Assembly (NCBI RefSeq): GCF_958298935.1
Contig: NC_084921.1
Location: 37,219,501 to 37,283,500, forward strand
From: Phragmites australis
Taxonomy: Eukaryota; Streptophyta; Magnoliopsida; Poales; Poaceae
Direction: 5' to 3'
Length of the DNA stretch: 64,000 nucleotides
A program made the position numbers and the translations under genes. Under the pieces are notes generated by a model. The model had not been told where the DNA came from. It made no database searches and was given only the letters and a program-made list of their open reading frames with translations. Shown in pieces: positions 21,812 to 33,780 of the stretch (the stretch's first letter is position 1; each line of letters starts with the position of its first letter).

Positions 21812-22540
21812 TGCTAGGACAAATACTAAACACCTAGAGGAGTCTCTATTGGAAGTATAGATGGAAATAGATCAAGTTCGGTTGTAATCTTCTAATGTGA
21901 TTTGATTATTGTAATCATTAGAGATAGTTTTCTTTAGAGATAAACTTGTAACCTTGTAACACAAGATGTACTACCATGCCAGGGGTTGTTCCTGTCTATA
22001 TAAATAAACACGCGCATCCCGAGAGAGTTCAATGCTTCCTAATTATGTCTCATGGTAATCAGAGCTTAGTCTTTCTCCAATACATCCGCATTGGCGTCCT
22101 CCTCCTCTTCTACCAGATTGGTCTTGACTTCGCTTGGTGAGCCGGTCTAAAAAAATCTCGGCAAGAGCAGCCATCTCCTGTGGAAGGCCCAGGTCCTCAC
22201 CACTCTATGAGGTGCACGGATGGATGGCTACCTGGACGGCACCATCCTAGCATTAAAAAAATATGATCGTCATCGCCAAGGACTACAAGGAAACTAAGAA
22301 AGTTGCCAACCCTACCTATGCGTGGTGGGTGGCTCAAGAACAACAAGTCCTTAGTTACCTCCTGCTTTCTCTTTCATGAGAGGTCCTCAATAAAGTTGTC
22401 TCTCTGACGAGTGTGACAGAGGTGTGGAAGACCATCGAGGGGATGTCCTCCTCATACTTCTGGATGGCACTGTTGATGACGCAGGTAGGCAACATGAGTG
22501 TTGCTGAGTACTTCGGCAAGATAAAGGCGCTCATATCTTT
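21812..22540 (+). mobile_element. Ty1-copia fragment: LTR, primer-binding site, gag start
   Basis: The putative LTR is 21812-22052 (241 bp, TGCTAGGACAAATAC to ATTATGTCTCA) and contains a TATATAAATA box near 21998. TGGTAATCAGAGC (22053-22065) follows, the initiator-tRNA primer-binding site with one extra A. From about 22140 the frame carries copia gag (UBN2-type) motifs: WKAQVLTTL, GYLDGT, then AQEQQVLSYLL, SVTEVWKTIEGMSSS and MSVAEYFGKIKAL. Homology stops at about 22540. Its LTR start abuts the LINE RT, so it inserted into that LINE; the 3' side is not found. Confidence 0.8.
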
Positions 22541-23415
22541 CAGTTTTCGGCAGGAGCGGATTCAACAGGGGGGGGGGGCTTGGGCCCTATCCTCCGGATA
22601 CACTTGAGAGACCCCAAATCCCCTATAATTTTTGGGTATGAAAGAGGAAGAAGAAGAGAAGGAGAGAAGGAAGAAGAAGAGAAAAAAGATAAAAGAAAAA
22701 AGAAAGAATAAGAAATTAAGCCTCCTTAAAATTTGATTCTGATCTACCACTAGTTTTTGGCAAATAGAGGCAATTTTTGCCTTTTGATTCATTGCTTAGC
22801 GCGCTCTCTCTCTGCTATGATTATTGTTATAGGCTTACAGCAAGTGACAAGTGTACCAAGAGAACAGGTATGTAGTACCACACAGGTCAGTTCATTCCAT
22901 CTTGCTCTTTTATATCGAGCATTCTAACCTACGACCATGAATACACCTTGAGTAGTTGTTTTACGATTAACAACAGTTTTGGTAGCAATCAGGAAGGTGT
23001 TGGCCTATTCTATTTCCAGTCCAACCTTTTTCTCCTCCATATACCATTAGGTCTACAAAAAATAATCCCATACCATTATACTAATATTTTCCATCTTTCA
23101 CTGAGCTTACGTATTTATATCATATTAAAATTACACCCTAATTCACCTAGCAACGCGGAGAATTCACCTAGTTTATAGTGGAAGCTAGCACAAATCAAAG
23201 CCTAGTAGTTTAATTAGGACTGTAGAGCATTCCAATTTTCTCTGTCTCTCTTTGGACTAGCCTACCTATATCCTCCAATTGGTGTACGCTTATATATATA
23301 TATAGCTTTTTCTGTACTCTGAATATACATACTCCTTCTCTAATGGGTGTTTAGAAAAGAATATATACATCTTTAAAAACTAATATATACGTTAAAAAAA
23401 GTCATTTATAAGAAA

Positions 23416-23453
<38 letters not shown>

Positions 23454-24342
23454 GTAGTATGTACATATCATAAAGTAGCGTGTATATATCTACGTCATGT
23501 GGCTCTACTGTGACGCAAGGGTGTTGCTATGCTTTTTGTCCGATAATTGTGCCGTTCATCTCGTTACCTCTTGTTGAAACTTCCATGTAAATGATTCGCA
23601 CTGCAAAGAGGCCAGAGATGAATTTTACTAACTAATATTTTAGGGCTATTTTGCAATGTATAAATTTCATACAATAACCTTTTCTGCCAGCTTCGGAAAA
23701 AAATGACTTTCTACTGTGAAGATTTGTTAAAATCAAATATGTTCCATACATATATACTGGCTGATATTGTTACTGCAGCTTAAATCATGTTGAGTTTCCA
23801 CTTTAATTAACAAAGATAATTCTAGCAGTAGTACCGTTGCAGTACGCAAAGAGACGCAAGTGGAGTGCAGAAACCAGAGTACCAAATATACCAATAAATC
23901 AGAAGCTTCTCCGGATGCGTCATGCGTGCTGTCCCTTCTCCGAGTCCCAACCAAGCAACGACGGACGGGGCCAACAAAAGCGACGTCAAACGTAATCCAC
24001 ATGCCGTTTCCCGCCACGTAAGAGCGATAGTATCCTCCATCGGCGGCAACCGGCAATACATTATGCGTGCATACACACAGTCTGACCGTCTCTCAAGCTG
24101 GCTCTCGATTGGGGCGCACAGCTCGATCGGCACCGGTTCAATCCAGATGGAAACACGCACCCCGACATGTGTTGATAAAAAAAATGAGAAGGAAACAAAG
24201 ACCGCAAGAAAAGTAACAGCGGGCTGGTGTTAGTGTCCAACCGGAGTGACGTCTCTGATGACGACGCCGACGCCGCGACGGGAAACGTTAGGCGCCCGAC
24301 CACGGAACTACAGCGCACGGCCGCACGACGATTAAATTGCGT
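22541..24342. other. Intergenic region with simple repeats
   Basis: No gene is recognised. It begins with a run of 11 G (about 22569-22579) in a GC-rich stretch resembling the start of an unidentified DNA repeat, followed by a purine-rich GAA/GAG tract (22640-22700). A (TA)n run lies at 23417-23447. From about 23820 the sequence becomes GC-richer and may belong to the distal upstream region of the glutaredoxin gene. Confidence 0.5.
23417..23447. repeat. (TA)n microsatellite
   Basis: About 15 uninterrupted TA units in AT-rich intergenic DNA. Confidence 0.95.
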
Positions 24343-24695
24343 GAAAAATTCGAAATTAGATAATGTAAATCAGTCGTATTTGCTAAAATAGATAATATAT
24401 TATCGTATTTACAATTTTAGTATTCATAGTCGGTAGAATTTAAGTACACCGTACACCAAAATATTCATATTCGACACATCATGTGTTGAATACGATTGAT
24501 ATTCGGCACAAGTCACGGTGTGTTAAATATGAGCTAAAGTGTCGTATCCGGCATATGGTGTGCTGAATATGAGTTATAAAAATTTATTTTCGGTAAATAA
24601 AATATCGAATACGGATACTAAATTTATAAATACGATAATATATTAACTATTTCGATAAATATGTTTATGTATGTTGTCTAATTTTACATATTTTC
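24343..24695. mobile_element. MITE, copy 2, upstream of the glutaredoxin gene
   Basis: The same family as 638-877: ends GAAAAATTCGAAATTAGATA and the inverted TGTCTAATTTTACATATTTT, with the same subterminal TAAAATAGATAATATATTAT / AATATATTAACTATTTCG inverted segments. At about 353 bp it is longer than copy 1. The extra sequence is a central stretch with several TTCGGCAC / GTGTGTTGAATATGA-like units that can pair with one another. Its right end lies about 660 bp before the glutaredoxin start codon. Confidence 0.8.
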
Positions 24696-25164
24696 TTAAA
24701 CTGTGCTGACTGCTGATAGTCTCGCTTCAAAATTGGACTGGTACTTCATGACCTTGCGTTTGAGCCAAACCGTTTGATTCGGTTCAGACGGCTCTGACAG
24801 AGGACACGGCAGGTCGGGAAAGTGATCCGACTCCCTTGTTGGCACAGCTGCAGACGCAGCCAACCGTCGGCAGCCGCCTCACCCGGTCACCCCCAACAAA
24901 AAATCGTGCCCGCTGTTCAGGGCCCCTCAGGCTCCACCCGGGATCGGCCGCCCCATCATCATGAGCCCAACCGCAAAACGCGCGTCCCTGTCCGCTTCCG
25001 CAGCAGCTGTCGTCACGGGCCCGGTGTCCCCGGCGCGGCTGACGCCCCTCCACGCCACTCCGCCCGCTCCCAGCAAAGCCGAGACCCCCGAGACTCGTGT
25101 GTAGTAGCAGTTAGTCCGCGCGAACCGATCGGAAGCTCCCCCGCGTCGCGGTGGGATCCTGCGC

Positions 25165-25171
25165 TGACGTC
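25165..25171 (+). promoter_or_regulatory. TGACGTC motif close to the TATA box
   Basis: TGACGTC ends 23 bases before the TATA box of the glutaredoxin gene. TGACG is the known core for TGA-class bZIP factors, the usual partners of CC-type glutaredoxins. Two more copies lie further upstream (24246-24252, and 23982-23988 on the minus strand). Binding is inferred. Confidence 0.45.
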
Positions 25172-25194
25172 GGCCGCCCACCTCACCTCCCCTG

Positions 25195-25201
25195 TATATA
25201 T
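25195..25201 (+). promoter_or_regulatory. Likely TATA box of the glutaredoxin gene
   Basis: TATATAT sits 153-159 bases before the start codon in otherwise GC-rich DNA. This implies transcription start near 25230 and a 5' UTR of about 125 bases containing a (GA)n run at 25274-25296. Confidence 0.65.
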
Positions 25202-25273
25202 CCCGGCTCCCGCGCCATTGCACCAGCGCCTAACCATCGCGACCCACACGAACCACGCCCGTGAGAGAAAAGA

Positions 25274-25296
25274 AGAGAGAGAGAGAGAGAGAGAGA
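25274..25296 (+). repeat. (GA)n run in the glutaredoxin 5' UTR
   Basis: About 11 GA units in the inferred 5' UTR. GA/CT runs are common in plant 5' UTRs and can bind GAGA-type factors. Confidence 0.8.
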
Positions 25297-25353
25297 AAAG
25301 TGAACGGGAGCCTCGGAACGTCAAGCGGGAATACCGAACGTAGGAAGGGAGCA

Positions 25354-25803
25354 ATGTACCAGGCCATCCCATACAGCAGCGCCCGGGCGTGGCTCGTGCC
25401 GGCGCCGGCACCTGAGGTGGCCCTCGTCGCCGTGAAGCCGGAGCCGGTGGTGACCGTTGCGGCTCACGCGGAGGAGTCCCGGTCCGCGGCGGTGGCGGAG
25501 GACGACGCCAGGGCGGAGGTGGGGAGGGCCGTGGCGGAGAGCTCGGTGCTGGTGGTGGGGCGGCGCGGGTGCTGCCTTAGCCACGTGGTGAAGCGGCTGC
25601 TGCAGGGGCTCGGGGTCAACCCGGTTGTGCACGAGGTCGCCGACGAGGCCGTGCTCGTCGGGGTCGTCCCGGCCGAGGCCACCGCGCTCCCGGCGGTGTT
25701 CGTCGGTGGGAAGCTCCTGGGCGGGCTCGACCGGCTCATGGCCGTCCACATCTCCGGCGAGCTCGTGCCCATCCTCAAGAAGGCCGGTGCCCTCTGGCTC
25801 TAA
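25354..25803 (+). CDS. CC-type (ROXY class) glutaredoxin
   Basis: An intact single-exon gene of 149 codons. The N-terminus MYQAIPYSSARAWL is the conserved start of a grass CC-type glutaredoxin group, which supports the ATG at 25354. The redox motif is CCLS at residues 73-76 (in GRRGCCLSHVVKRLL). LPAVFVGGKLLGG (112-124) is the glutathione-binding region, and the protein ends in ALWL (146-149), the motif known in this class for binding TGA bZIP factors. An Ala/Val/Glu-rich linker (about 15-58) precedes the thioredoxin fold. The family acts in cytosol and nucleus, where members regulate TGA factors in flower and anther development or stress responses. Length and the lack of introns fit the class. 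GC content is very high, as in many grass genes. It is the only seemingly intact host gene here. The exact orthologue cannot be fixed by eye. Confidence 0.96.
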   Translation: MYQAIPYSSARAWLVPAPAPEVALVAVKPEPVVTVAAHAEESRSAAVAEDDARAEVGRAVAESSVLVVGRRGCCLSHVVKRLLQGLGVNPVVHEVADEAVLVGVVPAEATALPAVFVGGKLLGGLDRLMAVHISGELVPILKKAGALWL

Positions 25804-26253
25804 TTTAATCACCTTTATTTCGCCCCTTTTCGAAACGAAGGCATCGTGATATAATCCTGGCCGTTGGATCGAGTTTTACACGGCGGTGGATGTGTTCTAG
25901 GACTTTGATTATCTTTAGGGATAGCAAAAAATGATAATTCTAATTATATAATTTTATCCAGTAATAGTATTTTGGTAGAGTGTGTGTGCATGACTACTCG
26001 CTTCTTCCATCATGTGAATACGGAAGACGAGCGAGGAGCATCTGTACAGTACAGTCGCTTCCGTTTCTGATTTAATGAGAATGCATGAGCCGTCCACTTT
26101 CCCATTTCCTGTGGCTTGCACCATTTTCTCTTTTTTACTTGATATACTCCATACGATTTATTGCCGTCCGTATACGGCATTGTCTTGTACTAACTCGATT
26201 CATGACCGGTTGCTGAGATGTTATGGGTGGATCACGCGCTTATGCGTTCAGAT
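25804..26253 (+). other. 3' flank of the glutaredoxin gene
   Basis: AT-rich sequence after the stop codon. It should include the 3' UTR and polyadenylation site, but I cannot place the cleavage site with confidence. No other gene is seen before the copia element starts at 26254. Confidence 0.5.
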
Positions 26254-26413
26254 TGTTGTGAAATAACTATCTCTTGTGAAAGAGACATTCTTTGGGTGTT
26301 TTATCAATAGATAAGTCATTTTATTATGTTCATTCAACATGTATAAATATGTAAAGATTATATGAATCAATAATAAGAGTTTTTATTTTATCTTTGTACA
26401 ATTACTTGTAATA
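26254..26413 (+). repeat. 5' LTR of the copia element
   Basis: 160 bp. It is shorter than the 3' LTR, mainly because of a missing stretch of about 50 bases after the shared GGTGTTT segment. Confidence 0.85.
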
Positions 26414-28637
26414 CGTTGTCAACATGCTCTACGCTACGCTACGAAGGCGATGAACTCGCTACACCGCGCTACGAAGGCGATGCACTCGTGCTCTCCACAA
26501 CGCTCATCAACCTAATCTGATTGGAGGCAAAGTAAATCCACTACAACAACGATTCTTCTACTTCTTCACCGTCAACGAGATAAACACCACAGCAAAGAAG
26601 AACACTAGAGGCACCAAGATCTCAGTACAAAGGAAGCACACGGGGTAAGAAAAATGAAGTCACTGAGATCTTGCCCAATGTTTTTCTTCAAAGACGGCCC
26701 ATGCATCCTGTGGCATCCGTCATGTGTTCTCCGACAACGCGTCCCCACTGGCGGCACATGTCTGCCCTGCAGTGACGCCAGCCTAACAATCCCTCACCCA
26801 TCTGGCGCTCGGTGAAGGCTGGCACAACCCCACCCAAATCCGGTGGCACCATTGACGGTGGTCGGCTCGGTCTGGCCACACCCGTCCTTCAGCGGTGCCA
26901 CCTCCGCTCTCTGGCGGAGATCTGCCCTCTAGTGGCGCTCTGCACTCTGGCATCATGCTCTATTTGACGACACCTTCGTCTGCCCTCATCCGGTGCCTGA
27001 GTCGACCTGTCTAGCGGTGGCCGGGCCTGCCTAGGCGGCGACCGAACCTGTCCGGCGACAGTAACCACGACCCGTCATGCCCGGCGATGCGGCCCGCCCG
27101 AGCCGACGGCCGTGTCTTCCTCTGGCAGCGAGAACCACGCGACGCGATGATATCTGCCTGACACGATGGCCAAACTGGATGGCGACAGTGCATCGGCTTG
27201 CCAAATGGCATTGGCATGTCGGCTTGCCCGATAGCAACGAAGGCAGTTCATCTAAGGCCGGTGACTCTACGTGTCGGCGTCCCAAGGATGCCGCCAGCGA
27301 CGTAGAAGACAGTGATTTGGCCTCCATTTGGTGTCATGCCAGCGTCTGGCCTCTGCCCGATGGATGCAATCAGTTCGCGTCCAACCAAAGGCCGGTGGCT
27401 CCTCACCCTCTCGATCAAGGCTCCCCAAGCGGTCGGTGCGGCCGGTGGCGCTTGCCATCCATCTATCCTAGCAGTGGTACCCGTCCACTTCGCCCAACAA
27501 TCGGCGAGCATCGATGGCCCTTCCGGCAGCGCCCGATGGTGGCTTTCTCGCATCCGGCCACTTTACGGGCATATGCGGCTCGATCCGCACCGGCGTCAAC
27601 CTGCCCGAGGACAGCTAGGCAACGGCTTCTTCCCAAACGACGGAGGCCCGACCTACCCAAGCAACGGCGGCATGGTGTACAGCCGTGTGACGGCGACCGG
27701 CCGCCCGACACCTTGCTCGGTGTCGCACCAACCTACCCATCAATGGCCCTAACTTTCCCGATGGTGGCATCGGCCTCTCCAATGGCGACGCCACACAGGA
27801 GAGGGACGACGGTCAGGGTAGGGTAACCCTAACCATCCCCCTATATTCCTTTTTATATGGGCGGTCCCACCGACCGAATGGGCCCGAAGGCCATATGGGC
27901 CTCAACTCATGTTGCTTTGGCCCATTCGGTCGGCAGTGTGACACCTCTGAATTTTTACAGAAAAAACCATGTTTTCTATTTAAATTGTGTTACAAATATT
28001 TAGTGTCTCAGCGTTTTACATTTAAACCCTATGGTTTTAGAATGTATTGCATTATATTATATTTACATCATGTAAATATGCATTCCCAGCATTGTATTAT
28101 CTATAATCCTGTAATGTTCAATGTGTTTACTATTATGCATTCCCTATAACATGCAATTGTGTTAACGACCGTGTTAATTTTGCAATTGAAATTATTTTCT
28201 TGCAGAATTAAGATGCAAAATCAAACTAAGTGATTACCTCCATTTAATATTTGTGAAACACAAAGTAATAGAACTATAAAATCTACTGCATATTTGCATA
28301 TTATCCATTATTACTATGAGGTCTATATTTTATCATCTTGACTTAATGACTACTTTCGATGTGTTGTTTCAAATATTCTACTTAGTATAACACAAGGTAA
28401 TAGGAATATAGACATCTACTGACAAATATTATATTATGCTTCCCACTACTACGAGATCTACACCAATTTTGATGATTATCTTCAACGTGTTAACTTCACA
28501 ATCTGAGGTTTACACTATGTACTTCAAACCTCAACTTGATTTTATAAATTTTGCATCATTATTACAACGTTAACAGGATTCTTCAATTTACCCAAAGTGT
28601 TAATTTATTCAATCATTGGTCATTTTTGTAGGATAAA
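26414..28637 (+). other. Leader region of the copia element, with GC-rich block
   Basis: Non-coding leader between LTR and gag. The block at about 26690-27935 is far more GC-rich than the rest of the element, and its open frames on both strands have no recognisable domain. Near its end is a perfect 15-bp inverted repeat, CCGACCGAATGGGCC at 27870-27884 and its complement at 27919-27933. The following 700 bases are AT-rich. Confidence 0.6.
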
Positions 28638-29720
28638 ATGTCCAACGTTGAGTTCAACAGACTCGAGTTAGATATCCGCAACTATCTAACTTGATAATGG
28701 ACATGAAAATAAGTCTATCATCAAGTGAACTAATAACGGTGATTAATCTTTCTCAAGAAGGAGATCTGCCACTTCTAGATCAAATCATGTATGAAGCTTT
28801 ATACTTCATAAGACGTCATCTTCATCCAGATTTAAAATCTGAATGCTTGATGGATGAGAATCCATATGATCTATGAAACTCGCTCAAAAAGCGTTATGAA
28901 CAGCAAAAGGCAGTCATTTTGCCTGAAGTACAATGCGAGTGGTCCAACATTCATCTCCAGAACATTAAGTCTATTGGAGAATCATGTTGTTCATAAAATC
29001 TGCTCTAAGTTGCTTTGTGACAAAGCTCCTACAGATGTGTAGATTATTGTAAAAACTTTGTCTACAATGCTTCCTGTCCATAGGGCATTACAACAATAAT
29101 ATTATGTTAGGAATTACCAACACTATTATGATTTAATTCACACTTTACTTCAGACAAAAAGCATAATAAACTTATTTTGACGAATCATCACCAACACCCT
29201 ATAGCACTACTCCTTTACTTGAAGTTAATTCTAATATTCAGCATGCCATAAAGTTCAACGGTAACAAACGTCGTCCCAAGAATTTCAAAGGCAACAAGAA
29301 GCACAATAAAAAGCAGAAATTTCATGGACCCAACAAGGGGAAGGACATTTCTAATAACAACAAAGGCATACCTAAAATTTATCGTAAATGTGGTTGCTAC
29401 AGCCACACAACTAAGAAATGTCGCACCCCTAGACACTTGATTAATCTATATCTCAAGTCTATTGGACGAAGCCGACCAGCTCAAGGCAAAAGATATGAAG
29501 TGCATTTCAATCTTCAATCTGACACCACAAGGAAGGATAATTTTTTCCAAAGCGTTCCTCCAGAATGGTACAACGACATCCCTCTGCAGCAGCAAGAGGA
29601 CTTTGAGAGCACCGACAATATGATCTTGAAATTTGCTTCTAACGACTTATTTGGAGACCTCAATAAGTCTCTCAATTACTTACATATTATCATATCTATG
29701 TCCTACATAGTGTTGTAATA
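28638..29720 (+). pseudogene. gag: Copia gag, degraded
   Basis: The frame starts at the ATG at 28638 and is soon broken. Recognisable pieces of the copia gag are LKKRYEQQKAVILPE (about 28880-28925), EWSNIHLQNIKSIGE (28940-28985), and a CCHC zinc knuckle CGCYSHTTKKC at about 29393-29425. Later residues have no clear motif. Confidence 0.8.
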
Positions 29721-29859
29721 TAATATGTTGTCATCAATTTATTGTATATCATAATAATGTATAAGCACATTTGATATGCAATAAAGTTTGTATGTATTCT
29801 ATATATCTAATAAAGAATTTCATATTAAATTATTCATTTCTATATATAGATTTCTACAT

Positions 29860-32800
29860 AAGCCAATCCGATGGAGGAGGAAATGTGACTTGTGGACAAC
29901 TGCACCACAAATTCTATACTTAGAGAAACAAAATATTTCCAAACTCTTAGTAAGAAATAAGAGAATGTTTTGACAATTGCTGGATATGATGTAGTGATTG
30001 TTGGCTTTGATCATGCTATAATTACTCTCTATATGGGTACTCAAATTATAATCAATAATATTCTATTGTATCCCAATTCAACTCGTACCTTACTAAGTTA
30101 TAGAGACATCCGTGAGAATGGTTTCCATATTAAAATCCATAATGATAACAAAGAGGAATTTCTCCTCTTAATCAAAATAATAGATATGGCAAGTTTCTCT
30201 ATATACCGTCTGGATTGTACTGCATATACATCAAACACATACCACATATTGCGTACAAAATAATTTATCCATCTTGATCAAATTAAGACTTGACATAATT
30301 GTCTTGGTCACTCTACCTTAGAGATGGTGAGAAAAATTATTAATAATTCTATTGATCATAGCATTAATTTTCAAAATCTTTAGATTTATGTGCACTGTAT
30401 GTATCATAAGGAATTCAATTTTAAGATTCTCTTATCTTAAAATTCATAATGCACCATCTAATTTCTTGAACGTATTTAAGAACATACATGTGGCTCTATC
30501 CAGTAATTTTATAGACCATCTATATACTCTATAATGCCGATTGATGCATCTACAAAATAGCCCCACATGTGTTCCTTATACATAAGGCACCACACTTATT
30601 CCAAACTCATTCCTTAAAATTGCCGCTGATTATCCTGGACGTAGGATCAAATCAATTTGCATGGATAATGCTATTTCTTAACGTGCATTCAACTATTGTT
30701 TGGTTTTGGACATTACTACATGAAGTACCATATGTGCATATTCATAATGATCCAGTTGAATCTCTCATCAAGAGAATCAAATTATTTACATAACCAACCA
30801 TAGAATTACAACTTGTCAAAATCTTGTTGATGACATATGGCTTTACACACCCATCATTAAACCAAATTCATCTAACTGCAAACATACAACTTCATTCGTT
30901 GCAGTTAATACGTGAAAATTTAGCCTCAGTCAAGTATTTCCCATCTACGAATCGGTTACGTTCTACACGTACCGATATCACCACCGTACAGTCTACATCA
31001 AAGGGCATTATGAATCCATATAAGGTATAATTATCTGTCAATCATATAATACCGTGACTCCCTCACATGGGACATATTCATTGTTTGTATGCTTATAATA
31101 TTTTAAGAACGATTTCCGGCATTATGGGGAGATTAATATCACAAAGAATGCCAGGAACCATAAGAAAATATCATGCATGTTCACATTCAATCCTCAGATC
31201 TACGAACTCAAGAATCTAAACTCTAAGTTCAGATAATCATAAATTATCAATATATTACAAATAATCTGTAGATGTATCTACTAACAATAAAGCTATCACG
31301 AAATCCTACATTCCTGCTAAGAATATGCTAGAAAGAGTAGAGGTACCAAACAACACCACTCAACTCCCAAACCAAAATAAGATGGGGAGAAATATGGTCA
31401 CAAGGGATACAACTTCTTGTAAGCATTCTCGGAAACAGGGGGAGAACATCCTCTAAGACAATAAATGCAAATTAATATTAAGTTGATAGACACCTTATGC
31501 ATATTCATTATCCAAAGCCTATGGATGTTCAATATTCAAAAACCCAGCACAAATGTGTACACAAAATCAGCGTTGAGTCATAAGAACACCCTAACTTTAT
31601 TATTTTGGAAAATACATAGAGTTAAACATGATAATATATTCACAAACTGATTCCATAGAATCAATCAATACAAAGACGATAAATTGTTGATATATATTTC
31701 TTCACAAAACTGCCGTACACCTTCAATTGTATCCAGACCAAAAGTCCTAGGCAGAGTGTTTCAGCACTCAAATTTGGTCAAACCAAAGATAGTAATTAAA
31801 GAGAATTGTTTTCGCTCAACAACACAATATTTTCCCTATGAAAGCAAAATGGATTTCATTCTATAAGGTGGCGAAATAGCGAGGCTTATAGCACAAGGGT
31901 TTACACAGAGAACCAGCATCAATTACGATGCTACATACCCCCATGATACATATGGAAATTACGTTCTCATATTCAATATCATTGGCAGATCAAATGAATT
32001 AGATAGATTCGAACATATAAATCTCTAATAGACTTTGTATTCTAAATCTAAATACAAATCACAATATATATTATGTACAATTTAAGTTACTCCATGATTT
32101 CAAATAGTTAAGTTGATTATGGTATAACTAACTAAATGAGTTTCTTCCATATAAGGATTACTCCAACCACGATGATTGTATATTTGTGTTCATAATGAAA
32201 TTCTAATTGAATTTTGTATCATCTCTAAACTACATACGACAAAGTATGTAATCTTTAAGACAGAATTTGAGAATAATGATTTGGGTAAAACCAAATTTCG
32301 CTTAAGTCTACAACTTGAGTTTCTTCCTTCAGAAATATTTATCCATCGGTCCACTAATATTCAAATAATATTGGACAATCATATCAATCAAAACACTTAT
32401 AGTCTTTCAATCCCTAAATATGAATCAAGATCCATTCATACATTGGGTCGACAAAGAAAATGTATTGAACCTAAAGTTTTATATTTTAGTGCTATCAAAA
32501 CACTCATGTATCTTGCAAACAGCAACATGCTTGTTATTACATTAGCAGATAACCTTCTAGCTCATACAGCGCAACTCCAATAACATCGTTAGGTGGGAGT
32601 CAAAGAAGATATCCACAAATATCTTTATGGCACCAAAAATCTAGGTTTATTCTATTAGAAAAATCAAGATATGAACATAGTGGGATATCCATAGGCTATA
32701 TAACTGATCCTCATAACGATAAATCACATACTGATTTTATGGTGATATAGCCTTCTCATATGAGTCATCAAACATATTCCAGTGGCTACTTTACCTGTCA

Positions 32801-33115
32801 TTGTGAAATATCACATATATATTTATGGTTTCGTAGAATGATCAACCACATAAAAGTCATGTGACATTGGTTCTATTGAATCACCTACCATTATCTACTA
32901 AGATAATGTTACTTGTGTTGCTCAGATACAAATAGGTTACATAAAAGCAATACCACTAAACTTATTGCCCCTAAATTGTGTTTATCATCATGAGTTACAA
33001 CAAAGTATGGAGATAAAGATCTTGCAAATTTATTCACAAAGTCCTTACCAACTTTGACATTAAAAAAATATATGTTCATAGTATTGGTATGCGACGACTT
33101 CATGATTTGTAAGGG
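29860..33115 (+). pseudogene. pol: Copia pol: protease, integrase, RT and RNase H, degraded
   Basis: The protease shows VDNCTTNSILRETKYF (about 29895-29940) and LLSYRDIRENGFHI near 30095-30135; family members have D-(S/T)-(G/A) where DNC stands here. Integrase traces follow: a HNCLGHSTLEMVRKI block at 30295, FLERI and GSIQ pieces at 30460-30500, and SISHLRIG at 30940. An RT end block, YFSAIKTLMYLAN, lies at 32480-32520, and RNase H traces, WFRRMINHIK and DLANLFTKSLPTLTL, lie at 32820-33060. Reading needs repeated frame changes. Confidence 0.82.
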
Positions 33116-33560
33116 TCAGAGGAAGTTTCCTCCTGAATTTTAACTTATTCATATATCATATTGTATTCTTTTCCCTTTATGGGTTTACTTAAAAAATTCT
33201 CATAAAAGGTTTTTAATGAGACAATATCTACACAAGAATATATGTCATATCTCTTATTTTCCCTACCGAGATTTTTAAAGAATGTATCAAAGACATATCT
33301 ATTGTTATCTAAACTTGCTTATGGGTTTTTCTTTTAAAAGGTTTTCTCATATAAATTTATAATGAGACAATAATCAATATATGTTGTATCATTTTCTCTT
33401 TATTTTTCTACTGGGTTTTAAAAGAGTTTTCACAACATACTGGGTTTTAAAAGAATTTTCACAGCATATCACCATATTATATTTCTCCTCAAATTTTTCC
33501 CACAAGATTTTTGGAGTTTTTACATGATGTATATGAATGACCAAATTGACCAAAGAGAAG

Positions 33561-33775
33561 TGTTGTGAAATAACTACCTCTAGTGAAGAGACACACTTTA
33601 GGTGTTTAACCATATGATAAATTTATCACTATCAAGAGTTGTACCTATTAAGAAGAATAGATATGTTCTTTCATTATATTCATTTAACATGTATAAATAT
33701 GTAAATATTGCATAAATCAGTAATAAGAGTTTTCACTTTCTCTATTTCTTTATTTCTATACAATTACTTGTAATA
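33561..33775 (+). repeat. 3' LTR of the copia element
   Basis: 215 bp, preceded by a short purine stretch (CAAAGAGAAG) that serves as polypurine tract, and followed by the CAGAT duplication. Confidence 0.85.
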
Positions 33776-33780
33776 CAGAT

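Larger units (their letters stand above)
26254..33775 (+). mobile_element. Ty1-copia retrotransposon, complete but heavily mutated
   Basis: LTRs at 26254-26413 and 33561-33775 both begin TGTTGTGAAATAACTA and end ACAATTACTTGTAATA. The element is flanked by a perfect CAGAT (26249-26253 and 33776-33780). Between them come a 2.2-kb leader, gag, protease, integrase, RT and RNase H in copia order on the plus strand. Every domain has many stops and shifts. The primer-binding region after the 5' LTR (CGTTGTCAACATGCTCT) resembles the internal initiator-tRNA site used by some copia elements rather than the common TGGTATCAGAGC. Confidence 0.9.

Noticed and set aside
24822..25343. 173-codon frame just upstream of the glutaredoxin
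   Set aside because: It overlaps the TATA box, 5' UTR and GA run of the glutaredoxin gene and has no domain.
25321..25812. 163-codon frame antisense to the glutaredoxin
   Set aside because: It is the complementary-strand shadow of a GC-rich coding sequence; the sense frame has all the expected motifs.
27077..27826. 249-codon open frame in the copia leader
   Set aside because: GC-rich DNA gives long frames on both strands here. No domain, no start context, and overlapping frames of similar length argue against a gene.
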